This document shows, in pieces, positions 55,098 through 63,168 of a stretch of 64,000 nt of DNA (positions within the stretch are counted from its first letter, which is position 1; the number at the start of each line of letters is the position of its first letter). The stretch is from positions 1 to 64,000 of the forward strand of contig NZ_JAFBEP010000013.1 in NCBI RefSeq assembly GCF_016908775.1. The letters run 5' to 3'. The stretch is from Defluviitalea raffinosedens (GTDB lineage Bacteria > Bacillota > Clostridia > Lachnospirales > Defluviitaleaceae). Position numbers and translations under genes: made by a program. Under the pieces are notes generated by a model, which worked only from the letters and a program-made list of their open reading frames with translations, searched no databases and had not been told where the DNA came from.

Positions 55098-55122
55098 ATT
55101 TTAGAGGAAAGGAATGATGATT

Positions 55123-56043
55123 ATGCCAAAAAATATTAAAAAAATTCTTCATGTATTGATGATTACAGTATTGCTACTGGGAGTGTTTGCTGGCTGTAGC
55201 AATAATGTAAGTTCGACTACTGAAACCAGCACATCGGAGTTTGATACGTCAGAGAAAAGTACTTCAGAAAACAGAAACTCAGAAATTAAAGGTACTCTTG
55301 CTGAAATTACAGAACGAGGGAAGATCAGAATTGGCGTTTTCAGTGATAAATATCCTTTTGGTTATGTCGATGAAAATGGAGAATTTCAGGGCTTTGACGT
55401 GTACATTGCAAGGAGATTTGCAAAGGATCTTTTAGGTGATGAATCTAAAGTTGAATTTGTTATAGTGGATGCAGCAAGCAGAGTAGCATTCCTTGAATCA
55501 AACAAAGTGGATATTATCATGGCTAATTTCACAGTTACAGAAGAAAGAAAGCAAAAAGTAGATTTTGCTAATCCGTATATGAAAGTTTCTCTTGGAATAG
55601 TATCTCCTGAAAGTGCTCCGATTACTTCAGTTGAGCAGTTAAAAAGTAAAAAAGCAATTGTGGCTAAAGGAACCACTGCAGAAACTTTTTTGACCCAAAA
55701 TTATCCTGATATAGAGCAATTAAAATTTGAGCAATATACAGAAATATTTGAAGCATTAAAGGATGGCCGTGGAGATGCTATCGTTAATGACAATACAGAA
55801 GTGATCGCATGGGCAAAAAAGAATCCTGGATTTGTAGTTGGTGTACCTTCATTAGGCGGACAAGATACAATTGCACCGGCTGTTAAGAAAGGGAACAAGG
55901 AACTCCTTGACTGGATTAATAAAGAACTTGAGGCTCTTGGTAAAGAGAATTTTATACACCAGGCATATGATGCAACCCTTGCTGAGATCTATGGAGAAGA
56001 CTATAAAGAACAGCTTGTTATTGAAGGTGGGAAATTGGAGTAA
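55123..56043 (+). CDS. amino acid ABC transporter substrate-binding lipoprotein
   Basis: ATG 55123 is best spaced from GAGGAAAGG at 55104-55112 among three adjacent ATGs; it gives 306 residues. A lipoprotein signal ends in VFAGC, followed by a Ser/Thr-rich tether to about residue 55. The SBP_bac_3 fold follows, with RIGVFSDKYPFGYVDENG, GFDVYIARRFA and ANFTVTEERKQKVDFANPY. It resembles binding proteins for acidic or polar amino acids (PEB1-like). The exact ligand is not assigned. Confidence 0.9.
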   Translation: MPKNIKKILHVLMITVLLLGVFAGCSNNVSSTTETSTSEFDTSEKSTSENRNSEIKGTLAEITERGKIRIGVFSDKYPFGYVDENGEFQGFDVYIARRFAKDLLGDESKVEFVIVDAASRVAFLESNKVDIIMANFTVTEERKQKVDFANPYMKVSLGIVSPESAPITSVEQLKSKKAIVAKGTTAETFLTQNYPDIEQLKFEQYTEIFEALKDGRGDAIVNDNTEVIAWAKKNPGFVVGVPSLGGQDTIAPAVKKGNKELLDWINKELEALGKENFIHQAYDATLAEIYGEDYKEQLVIEGGKLE

Positions 56044-56157
56044 CCTAAGAAGGCTCAGGTCAATAATTGGAGTGGGATATCTTAATCTCATCAGATTATT
56101 GATTCTGAGCCTAATTTAATATAAAAATCATTGCGGACTTTTGGGAGAGACTAAGAG

Positions 56158-56196
56158 AAAGCCACCGGTTATACATGTATAATCGGTGGCTTTTAA
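56158..56196 (+). terminator. terminator of the amino acid ABC operon
   Basis: AAAGCCACCG near 56158 pairs with CGGTGGCTTT ending at 56193, with an inner TTATAC/GTATAA stem. Confidence 0.88.
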
Positions 56197-56347
56197 AGGT
56201 ATTTCTTGCTTTAAATAAAATTAGATGATATAATAATATGGTTAATAAATTAAAATAAAAATACTCAATTATACCATATCATATTCTTGATTAAATGTCA
56301 AGGGGGAATTTTTTAAGTTTTTTATGATTTTGTTGGAGGTGGTTTTG

Positions 56348-56839
56348 TTGTCATTTGAGCTTATAAGTACATTTTCATTTTTAATTCAAAAACAAGCTGT
56401 TGATGAAATTGTAAAATGTAATGAGTATACTTCTAAGTTTGGGTTAACTTTAACGCATATCGATGCTCTTGGGCTTATTGAAACAAGAAGTCTATCCTTG
56501 AAAAATTATGGACGTATTGAATTTGGCAGCGGTGTAATCGACAAAATCATTAAGGCGTTTTGTGATTCTCCTTATATCTCTATGTACAACTATGTAGAAA
56601 CACTCCATGTTTTAATTGAGATGTTTTATTTTTATAAAAATGAAACTCTTGATTTAATCACTGATGATGAATTGATCCGATTTATGAAAAATGCTTTTGA
56701 CGGCGAATGCCAAGGATCTCTGGAATTGCTATCAGGACGAGAGCTGGATGGGTTAGCGCGTAATTTGTGCTATGGATATGAACCAGACGATGTAGATGAA
56801 GATGACTGGGAAGAGGAGGATGAAAATGGGGAGTATTGA
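56348..56839 (+). CDS. DUF6323-like hypothetical protein
   Basis: TTG 56348 is favoured because GGAGGTGG (56335-56342) lies five bases upstream and is inside the longer frame from ATG 56324. It gives 163 residues: a mostly helical soluble protein with LTLTHIDALGLIETRSLSLK and RIEFGSG, ending in a strongly acidic tail (DDVDEDDWEEEDE). I recall this sequence type as DUF6323, a clostridial family of unknown function next to DUF6179. The gene overlaps the next one by 14 bases. Confidence 0.7.
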   Translation: MSFELISTFSFLIQKQAVDEIVKCNEYTSKFGLTLTHIDALGLIETRSLSLKNYGRIEFGSGVIDKIIKAFCDSPYISMYNYVETLHVLIEMFYFYKNETLDLITDDELIRFMKNAFDGECQGSLELLSGRELDGLARNLCYGYEPDDVDEDDWEEEDENGEY

Positions 56840-58196
56840 GAAACGACACCTCATTGAATGCAATAAATTAAGTGGTGAATTTTATTTTAATTCTATCTTG
56901 CAGGAGGCATATACTTGTGGACTTTTGGATGAGTCTGATTTAGAGAATATTCAGCTTCAGTGTATTCGTCTTTTGGCTCATAAAAGTGAACAATACAATA
57001 TGGGAAAAAGCAGCTCTATAAGGGTAGAGGTTGCTGAAAGCATTATGAAATCAAATCTTTATACAATAGGATTATACTTAAAGTCTCTGCCTAATCCCGA
57101 CATTGCGGCAGACGAGTTAAAGATAAAGAATGCAGATGTTTTTGAGATGTATGAAAGAGGCCGGAAAATACTTCATACGAAGTTTCAGACAGCAAAACAT
57201 CTTTACCATTTGGTTCAAAAGAGCAAACTGGATACAATTAATCATTCATATAATGCAACATTAAGTGAAAACGGTATCAGGATTTTTTTTAAGGCATACA
57301 ACTTAGACTATGGAGCTTATGATTGTCCTGCTTCTATTGATTATCAGCTTTGTAATCCTGTTGATGATTTAGGCGGAGTTGAATTTATTCAAAAATATCT
57401 TGAGCAGTTATACTTAGAAAATGAATTTTGTAAGAATTTTGATGCAGAGCATATTCATTATCTACTTTATGGATATGACAAAGGGTATAAGGATTTATTG
57501 ATAAATATTTTTGAACAAGTACTAACCGCATCTTTAGTATGCGCTCTTGCAGACCGCAATATAAGGCAGCTTAGTATTATGCAGGAAGATTTACGAAGTT
57601 TAAATGAAAAATTGATGAAAACAGAACATCACATCCTCATGTTAAATATACATCAGAAAATTGAAGATATATATGAAGTGTTGAATATTACAAGTTCCTC
57701 ACTCCAAAAATATATCGAACGAAGTTTGCTCCGAATTAAATCTAATATAAAAAATGCCTTAGAATTAAATACTTTGGATAAAGTATTCATTATTCCGGTG
57801 AATTCTAATTTAGAACCTAAAATTCAATTTGAATCCGGTGTAAAAATGTATGATAAAGCTTACAGAGAGTTAGTAGATGAACTGCTTGCTTGCCGATATT
57901 CATTTGATAAACTCAAGCTCATAAAGCAAAAAGTAAAATCTTTTGATGATCTTGAAGATTTATTATTAGATATTCTGTTAGAGGAAAAAGAATTCATCTC
58001 TTTGTTTGATACTCTTGGCGATACGGAGATCGCAGCAATGATTAAAAGACATCCTTTTGAATCAGATATTCAAGCTGTAGATTTATCGGAAGCGGAACAG
58101 ACCGTGCAACTACATTTGAAAAATTATGTTAGGCAGCTTCCAGGCTATAGGCAGCAACTGATTTTAAATATTGCGAATCATCTTGTATGGGATTGA
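56826..58196 (+). CDS. DUF6179-like hypothetical protein
   Basis: ATG 56826 fits GAGGAGG at 56813-56819; earlier ATGs at 56796 and 56820 are worse placed. The 456-residue soluble protein is largely helical, with FEMYERGRKILHTKFQTAKH and LVCALADRNIRQLSI segments, and is probably a DUF6179 member. It is translationally coupled to the DUF6323-like gene, which suggests a two-component complex. No catalytic motif is evident. Confidence 0.7.
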   Translation: MGSIEKRHLIECNKLSGEFYFNSILQEAYTCGLLDESDLENIQLQCIRLLAHKSEQYNMGKSSSIRVEVAESIMKSNLYTIGLYLKSLPNPDIAADELKIKNADVFEMYERGRKILHTKFQTAKHLYHLVQKSKLDTINHSYNATLSENGIRIFFKAYNLDYGAYDCPASIDYQLCNPVDDLGGVEFIQKYLEQLYLENEFCKNFDAEHIHYLLYGYDKGYKDLLINIFEQVLTASLVCALADRNIRQLSIMQEDLRSLNEKLMKTEHHILMLNIHQKIEDIYEVLNITSSSLQKYIERSLLRIKSNIKNALELNTLDKVFIIPVNSNLEPKIQFESGVKMYDKAYRELVDELLACRYSFDKLKLIKQKVKSFDDLEDLLLDILLEEKEFISLFDTLGDTEIAAMIKRHPFESDIQAVDLSEAEQTVQLHLKNYVRQLPGYRQQLILNIANHLVWD

Positions 58197-58305
58197 TGTA
58201 AAAATATCATCAATGATGACTGTATTTTTAATTCATATTTTGTAATCTAGTAGAGCCAATAGAAGTATTTACCATGCTAGGAATAAGTGGATTTTTTCTT
58301 CTTTT

Positions 58306-58335
58306 ATTGAAAATTTTTTTCAATAATGTTATATT
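58306..58335 (+). promoter_or_regulatory. rpiR promoter with overlapping palindromic operator
   Basis: ATTGAAA (58306-58312), five bases, TTTCAAT (58318-58324) is a perfect palindrome. Its TTGAAA (58307-58312) is also the -35 box, with TATATT at 58330-58335 after 17 bases. The arrangement indicates autorepression by the RpiR protein. The same element occurs at 60138-60155. Confidence 0.75.
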
Positions 58336-58397
58336 ATTAGAAAGAAATTGCTAACGAAACGTGCTATACAATATTGTGAACGAATGAGGGGGACTTT

Positions 58398-59255
58398 ATG
58401 AAAAGAGACTTTATAACTAATATCAAATCTTCTTATAATCAATTTACTAAGGCGGAAAAAAAGGTGGCAGATTTCATTCTGACAAATCCGAAAGAAGTGC
58501 TTTTTATGTCTATTACGGATTTAGCAGAGGCATGTGAGGTTGGAGATACCACTGTGTTCAGGTTTTGTAAGACAATGGATTTAAAGGGTTATCAAGAATT
58601 TAAAATGGTGCTTTCTTTAAGTCTTAATGATGGCCAGGAGGAAATGAACACATATACAGGAAATAATATTTCGATCAATGATTCTTTTGCAGAAGTGGCA
58701 AAAAAAGTATTGAATACAAATATTAATGCGTTGACAGAGACATATTCCTTAATTAAGGAAGAAGACGTCGACAAGGCGATTAATATGCTTCATGAAGCCA
58801 GAATGATTTACTTTTTTGGTGTAGGGGCAAGTATGCTGACGGCTATGAAAGCTATGAATAAGTTCTTACGTATAGAGAATAAAGTGTTTTGCATTCAGGA
58901 CAGCCATATGCAATCCATGATGGCAGCTACAATGACCAGTGATGATGTGGCTGTATTGTTTTCTTATTCTGGTGCAACGAAGGATACCATTCATGTTGCA
59001 CAACTTGCGAAAAAAGCAGGTGCAAAAACCATTTGCATTACCAGGTTTATTAAATCCCCCCTCAGTTCTTATGCGGATCTTACTCTTCTTTCAGGAGCCA
59101 ATGAGGGACCACTTCAGGGGGGATCTACTTCAGCAGAAATCAGCCAGTTGTTTTTAATTGACCTTCTATATACAGAGTATTACAGACGTTATTTTGAGCA
59201 TTGCAGTGCAAATAATGAAAAGACCAGTGCATCCGTCCTGGAAAAACTGTGTTAA
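58398..59255 (+). CDS. MurR/RpiR family regulator, probable regulator of sialic acid genes
   Basis: The 285-residue protein has an N-terminal HTH_6 domain (FTKAEKKVADFILTNPKEVL, GDTTVFRFCKTMDLKGYQEF) and a C-terminal SIS sugar-phosphate-binding domain (FFGVGASMLTA, SYSGATKDTIHVA). Such regulators, including NanR of clostridia, respond to phosphorylated amino sugars. It heads the nan region and its promoter shares an operator with the hydrolase gene at 60200. The ligand is inferred to be ManNAc-6-phosphate or a related sugar. Confidence 0.85.
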   Translation: MKRDFITNIKSSYNQFTKAEKKVADFILTNPKEVLFMSITDLAEACEVGDTTVFRFCKTMDLKGYQEFKMVLSLSLNDGQEEMNTYTGNNISINDSFAEVAKKVLNTNINALTETYSLIKEEDVDKAINMLHEARMIYFFGVGASMLTAMKAMNKFLRIENKVFCIQDSHMQSMMAATMTSDDVAVLFSYSGATKDTIHVAQLAKKAGAKTICITRFIKSPLSSYADLTLLSGANEGPLQGGSTSAEISQLFLIDLLYTEYYRRYFEHCSANNEKTSASVLEKLC

Positions 59256-59305
59256 TCTGAATGTGTTTGTATTAATGAATTAGGAATAATGAAAAGCAAA
59301 TGAAA

Positions 59306-59345
59306 AGCGAGCAGGTTATATTGTTTTTAACCTGCTCGCTTTTTG
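59306..59345. terminator. bidirectional terminator
   Basis: AGCGAGCAGGTTA at 59306-59318 pairs perfectly with TAACCTGCTCGCT at 59328-59340, followed by TTTTT. It separates the rpiR gene from the convergent esterase gene. Confidence 0.9.
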
Positions 59346-59366
59346 CTATCGAGCATTTTTATGAGA

Positions 59367-60008
59367 TTAAATTATAGTAGGTATGAGTTGAGCGAGGGCT
59401 GTAGCCAAGGCTTCATGCCCTTCTTCATCCAGATGCATGTAATCAATTTTGTTGTATTGCTTTACTACTGTATTGGCGTCAAAATAATGAACACCCATCA
59501 TTTCTGCAATTTTTGGATATTCTTCCCTCAGTTGATCTGATTTTTCTGCACATCCTTTTCCCATAGTAGCGTATACTGCAGTATTTTCATATTCTTTTTC
59601 GATACTTTTAGGAGTGACTACCAGGATATTCGGTTTTTTATTAGCCCAACAGTCCGTAGTTGCGATGGCTTTTGCAATCAGACGTTTTAAACCAAGGGCT
59701 ATGCAGACAGCGGATACCCCGAAACGTTCTTTCGTGTCATTGGTACCGAGCATAATGATTAGTAAATCCACTGGGGCATGGCTCATCAGACAAGGGTAGA
59801 TATAGGACAATCCTGATAATCCTTCATGAATAGGATCTTCAAAGCATGTGGTGCGTCCAGGCAGACCTTCTTCGAGGATAAGATAGTCCGGACCCAGTTT
59901 CTTGCTTAACAGGCATGTCCAGCGTTCATCTTCACTGAAGCGGCCGTTATCACTTGCCCGGTAACCGTAAGTGTTGGAATCCCCAAAACATACAATATGT
60001 TTTTTCAT
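59367..60008 (-). CDS. SGNH/GDSL hydrolase, probable carbohydrate esterase
   Basis: The 213-residue cytoplasmic enzyme has block I FGDSNTYGY (Ser11), block III-like LGTNDTKERF, and a C-terminal Asp-x-x-His (DYMH, near residue 195). SGNH enzymes remove acetyl groups from sugars and other esters. Its position in a sialic acid region suggests de-O-acetylation of sialic acid or a related sugar. It lies on the minus strand, divergent from the alpha/beta hydrolase gene. No signal peptide is visible. Confidence 0.88.
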   Translation of the reverse strand: MKKHIVCFGDSNTYGYRASDNGRFSEDERWTCLLSKKLGPDYLILEEGLPGRTTCFEDPIHEGLSGLSYIYPCLMSHAPVDLLIIMLGTNDTKERFGVSAVCIALGLKRLIAKAIATTDCWANKKPNILVVTPKSIEKEYENTAVYATMGKGCAEKSDQLREEYPKIAEMMGVHYFDANTVVKQYNKIDYMHLDEEGHEALATALAQLIPTII

Positions 60009-60137
60009 CGCATATCTCTCCTATCTTGGTTTATATATTATATATAGTATATGTAGTTACCGATCTGTTGTAATCATAGCATTCCAAACGTAGAAATGCA
60101 ACAGAAAGTAAAAATTTCTTTCGAAAATATAGCTGTA

Positions 60138-60167
60138 ATTGAAAATAAGTTTCACGCGTGATATGAT
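60138..60167 (+). promoter_or_regulatory. hydrolase promoter with RpiR-type operator
   Basis: ATTGAAA (60138-60144), five bases, TTTCAC (60150-60155) repeats the rpiR operator. TTGAAA at 60139-60144 and TATGAT at 60162-60167 are -35 and -10 boxes with a 17-base spacer, so repressor would cover the -35 box as at rpiR. Confidence 0.75.
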
Positions 60168-60199
60168 AGAAAAAGAAAAAATCAGAAGGGGCCATGATT

Positions 60200-61015
60200 A
60201 TGGAAGAAAAAATTAAAATCAATGTGCAAGGGCAGATGACTGGAGAAGCAGAATTGATTGCTTATGGTGGTGACTCAAAAGTCCGGGGAAAAAAACAGGG
60301 AGCTGTAATTGTATGCCCGGGAGGTGGTTATTGGCAGGTTGTATCAAAAGAAGGAGAACCAGTGGCCAGGCAGTTTGTGGCTATGGGATACAAAGCCTTC
60401 GTATTAAAATACAGTGTACTTCCCAATGGTTTTCCTGTTTCTCTTCTGGAACTTGCCAAAGCGGTTGCGATCGTAAGAGAAAAAGCCGATGATTGGGGAA
60501 TAGATCCTGATAAGATTGTGGTATGCGGCTTTTCAGCAGGAGGACCTTTAGCCTGCAGTTTAGGAGTATTTTGGAATCGAGAATTTGTATGGGGAGCAAT
60601 AGGTGTAAGTAGTAAAGAAATCATCAGACCGAATGGCATGATTTTGGGGTATCCGGTGATTACCTCTGGGGAATATGCTCATAATAAATTTGTAGAGAGA
60701 TTATTTCAGTATCGGGGTGGAGCAAAAGTTGAGGATAAAAAATTGGTATCTTTAGAGAATCAGGTGGGAAGCCATACGCCAAAGGCATTTATATGGCAGA
60801 CTTGTACGGATCAGGATGTTCCTGTCGAGAATAGTCTTTTACTGGCGAAAGCAATGCGGGAGTATGGTTTAAATGTAGAGTTGCATATTTTTCCCGATGG
60901 ACCCCATGGACTTTCTCTGGCTACATCTGAAACTTCCGAAGGAAAAATAGAATTTGAGAATGCCCATTGCAGCATGTGGACAGAGCTGGTAGGACATTGG
61001 TTAAATAAGCTATAA
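60200..61015 (+). CDS. alpha/beta hydrolase, acetyl-esterase type
   Basis: ATG 60200 is eight bases after AGAAGGGG; the ATG at 60194 is too close. The 271-residue protein has the oxyanion segment CPGGGYWQV, nucleophile Ser112 in CGFSAGG and a late DGPHGLS with the catalytic His. This pattern is shared by acetyl-xylan and sialate esterase-like proteins. Together with the SGNH enzyme it may strip acetyl groups from sialic acids before NanA acts. No signal peptide is seen, so it acts in the cytoplasm. Confidence 0.85.
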   Translation: MEEKIKINVQGQMTGEAELIAYGGDSKVRGKKQGAVIVCPGGGYWQVVSKEGEPVARQFVAMGYKAFVLKYSVLPNGFPVSLLELAKAVAIVREKADDWGIDPDKIVVCGFSAGGPLACSLGVFWNREFVWGAIGVSSKEIIRPNGMILGYPVITSGEYAHNKFVERLFQYRGGAKVEDKKLVSLENQVGSHTPKAFIWQTCTDQDVPVENSLLLAKAMREYGLNVELHIFPDGPHGLSLATSETSEGKIEFENAHCSMWTELVGHWLNKL

Positions 61016-61044
61016 AAATATGAAAAAAATTTCTTTTTAATATA

Positions 61045-61073
61045 TTGACTAGAAAATATATTTTTACTATAAT
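61045..61073 (+). promoter_or_regulatory. nanA promoter
   Basis: TTGACT at 61045-61050 and TATAAT at 61068-61073 are 17 bases apart. A weaker operator-like element TGAAA-N4-TTTC lies upstream at 61021-61033. Confidence 0.7.
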
Positions 61074-61182
61074 TATAATTAAGATATTACTCTGTTTGTC
61101 AATCATGCAGGGGAATATAAAATTAGAAATACTGTTTAGTGAAAGTAAATTCGCTTGGGCGGAGAAGGGTAGGTAATGAAGA

Positions 61183-62100
61183 ATGAGAGATCTTGCAAAG
61201 TATCAGGGAATTATTCCTGCGTTTTATGCGTGCTATGATGAAAATGGAAAAGTAAGTAGAGAACGTACAAAAGCGCTGGCTCTTCACCTGCTTAAAAAGG
61301 GTGTAAAAGGCGTGTATGTTGGTGGTTCTTCAGGAGAATGTATTTACCAGGGAGTACAGGAAAGAAAAGAGATTTTAGAAGCTGTGATGGAGGTAGCTAA
61401 GGGAAAGATGACTGTGATTGCCCATGTGGCATGTAACAATACAGCTGACAGCTGTGAACTTGCTGCTCATGCAGAAAGCTTAGGTGTTGATGCCATTGCC
61501 TCAATTCCGCCTATCTATTTCCGCTTACCTGACCATGCGATTGCGCAGTATTGGAATGACATTTCAGCCGCTGCTCCAAATACAGATTTTATTATTTACA
61601 ATATTCCACAGTTGGCAGGCGTAGCGCTTACATTGCCTTTATTTAAAGAAATGCTTAAGAATCCAAGAGTCGTTGGAGTAAAGAATAGCTCCATGCCTGT
61701 GCAGGATATTCAGATATTTAAGATGGCGGGCGGGGAGGATCATGTTGTATTTAACGGACCGGATGAACAACTGATTAGCGGACTTGCTATGGGTGCCGAT
61801 GGAGGTATTGGGGGAACCTATGGGGTTATGCCCGAACTCTATATCAAAATGTTTGATTTATGTAAAGCCGGAGATTATACAACAGCAAGAAACATTCAAA
61901 ACGATGTGGATAAAATCATTTATGCAATGTGTGAATGTAAAGGCAATTTATACGCTGTTATGAAAGAAATTATCAAGCTTCGAGAAGGCCTGGATATAGG
62001 CAGTGTAAGAAAACCTTTGGCAGCTTTAGTACCTGAAGATGCCCCCCAGGTGAATAAATGCAAAGTTATGATTGATGAAGCTATTGCTAAGTATTGCTAA
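61183..62100 (+). CDS. nanA: N-acetylneuraminate lyase
   Basis: The 305-residue protein is a class I aldolase of the DapA/NanA family. Schiff-base Lys167 (GVKNSS), catalytic Tyr139 (IIYNIPQLAG) and the GGSSGE phosphate/carboxylate loop (residues 47-52) are present. It cleaves N-acetylneuraminate to pyruvate and N-acetylmannosamine. The downstream nanE and ROK kinase genes support this over dihydrodipicolinate synthase. The gene has its own promoter. Confidence 0.9.
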   Translation: MRDLAKYQGIIPAFYACYDENGKVSRERTKALALHLLKKGVKGVYVGGSSGECIYQGVQERKEILEAVMEVAKGKMTVIAHVACNNTADSCELAAHAESLGVDAIASIPPIYFRLPDHAIAQYWNDISAAAPNTDFIIYNIPQLAGVALTLPLFKEMLKNPRVVGVKNSSMPVQDIQIFKMAGGEDHVVFNGPDEQLISGLAMGADGGIGGTYGVMPELYIKMFDLCKAGDYTTARNIQNDVDKIIYAMCECKGNLYAVMKEIIKLREGLDIGSVRKPLAALVPEDAPQVNKCKVMIDEAIAKYC

Positions 62101-62185
62101 GTAGATGTCCCATTTATTTGTCGGCCAGACTCAGAATTGATTTTTGATTATGGGCTAATCATCGGAGAGAAGAGGAGAAAATACA

Positions 62186-62887
62186 GTGACTAATCAAGAG
62201 ATAATGGATCAAATAAGGGGTAAATTGATTGTTTCGTGTCAGGCTTTAAAGCATGAGCCTTTATACAGTTCCTATATTATGGGACGAATGGCATATGCGG
62301 CGATGCTTGGAGGAGCTGCTGGAATCAGAGCAAATACAGTGGAAGATATTATTGAAATCAAGAAAAATGTCAATCTTCCTGTTATAGGAATTATAAAGCA
62401 GGTATATGATGGATATGATGTGTTCATCACACCTACCATGAAGGAAGTGGATTCTTTGGTTGCCTGTGGATGTGAAATTATTGCAATAGATGCAACCAGA
62501 AGACCAAGACCGGACGGATTAACATTAGATGAGTTTTTTAATGAAGTAAAGAAGAAATATCCGAATCAATTATTCATGGCAGATTGCTCAGATTTTGATG
62601 AAGGTATGCATGCAGCTGAACTAGGGTTTGACTTTATAGGAACAACCTTAAGTGGCTATACGGAATACACCATGGGAAGAGAGCTTCCGGATGTGACTTT
62701 AATTAAAAGGCTTGCAGAGGAATGTGATAAACCTGTCATCGCAGAGGGCGGTATATGGTATCCAGAGGATTTGGAAAAAGTTTTACTTGCCGGAGCATAT
62801 GCAGCAGTAATTGGAACCGCAATTACCAGACCAATGGATATAACCAAACATTTTGTAAAAGCTATAGAGAAATATTATGTAAAATAA
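62186..62887 (+). CDS. nanE: N-acetylmannosamine-6-phosphate 2-epimerase
   Basis: GTG 62186 follows AGAGGAG. The 233-residue TIM-barrel protein has the NanE patterns [39 protein letters not shown] and a phosphate-binding [12 protein letters not shown] and VIGTAITRP. It converts ManNAc-6-phosphate to GlcNAc-6-phosphate. It follows nanA after 85 bases with no terminator between them. Confidence 0.93.
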   Translation: MTNQEIMDQIRGKLIVSCQALKHEPLYSSYIMGRMAYAAMLGGAAGIRANTVEDIIEIKKNVNLPVIGIIKQVYDGYDVFITPTMKEVDSLVACGCEIIAIDATRRPRPDGLTLDEFFNEVKKKYPNQLFMADCSDFDEGMHAAELGFDFIGTTLSGYTEYTMGRELPDVTLIKRLAEECDKPVIAEGGIWYPEDLEKVLLAGAYAAVIGTAITRPMDITKHFVKAIEKYYVK

Positions 62888-63015
62888 GTTCCAAGCATGA
62901 CAATCAATTGATGACAGCTTCTGAGTTTTTAGGTACTGATTTAACAGTATCCCAATATTCCGGAAGTCTTGCACAAAACATTACAGCAACGAATGTTAAG
63001 TGCAAAAAAGGATAG
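62888..63015 (+). other. short coding-like stretch after nanE, probable remnant
   Basis: A frame from about 62908 to the TAG at 63013-63015 encodes MTASEFLGTDLTVSQYSGSL and ends NVKCKKG. It has no ribosome binding site of quality and the family is not recognised. It may be the tail of a lost gene. Confidence 0.3.
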
Positions 63016-63017
63016 AA

Positions 63018-63066
63018 GGCTACCGTATAGAATTGGGAGATCCAATATATACGGTAGCTTTTTTGT
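63018..63066 (+). terminator. terminator between nanE and nanK-like gene
   Basis: GGCTACCGTATA at 63018-63029 pairs with TATACGGTAGCT ending at 63059 (inner ATTGG/CCAAT stem), followed by TTTTTT. It may reduce kinase expression relative to nanA-nanE. Confidence 0.88.
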
Positions 63067-63168
63067 ATGTACAAGTATTGGAAAGAAACTGTGATGGAGT
63101 AAACTAAATTTGCTTCTTTAGGTTATTGCAGGATCAACGGGAAAAATCTAAGGGATAGAGGTGGATGT

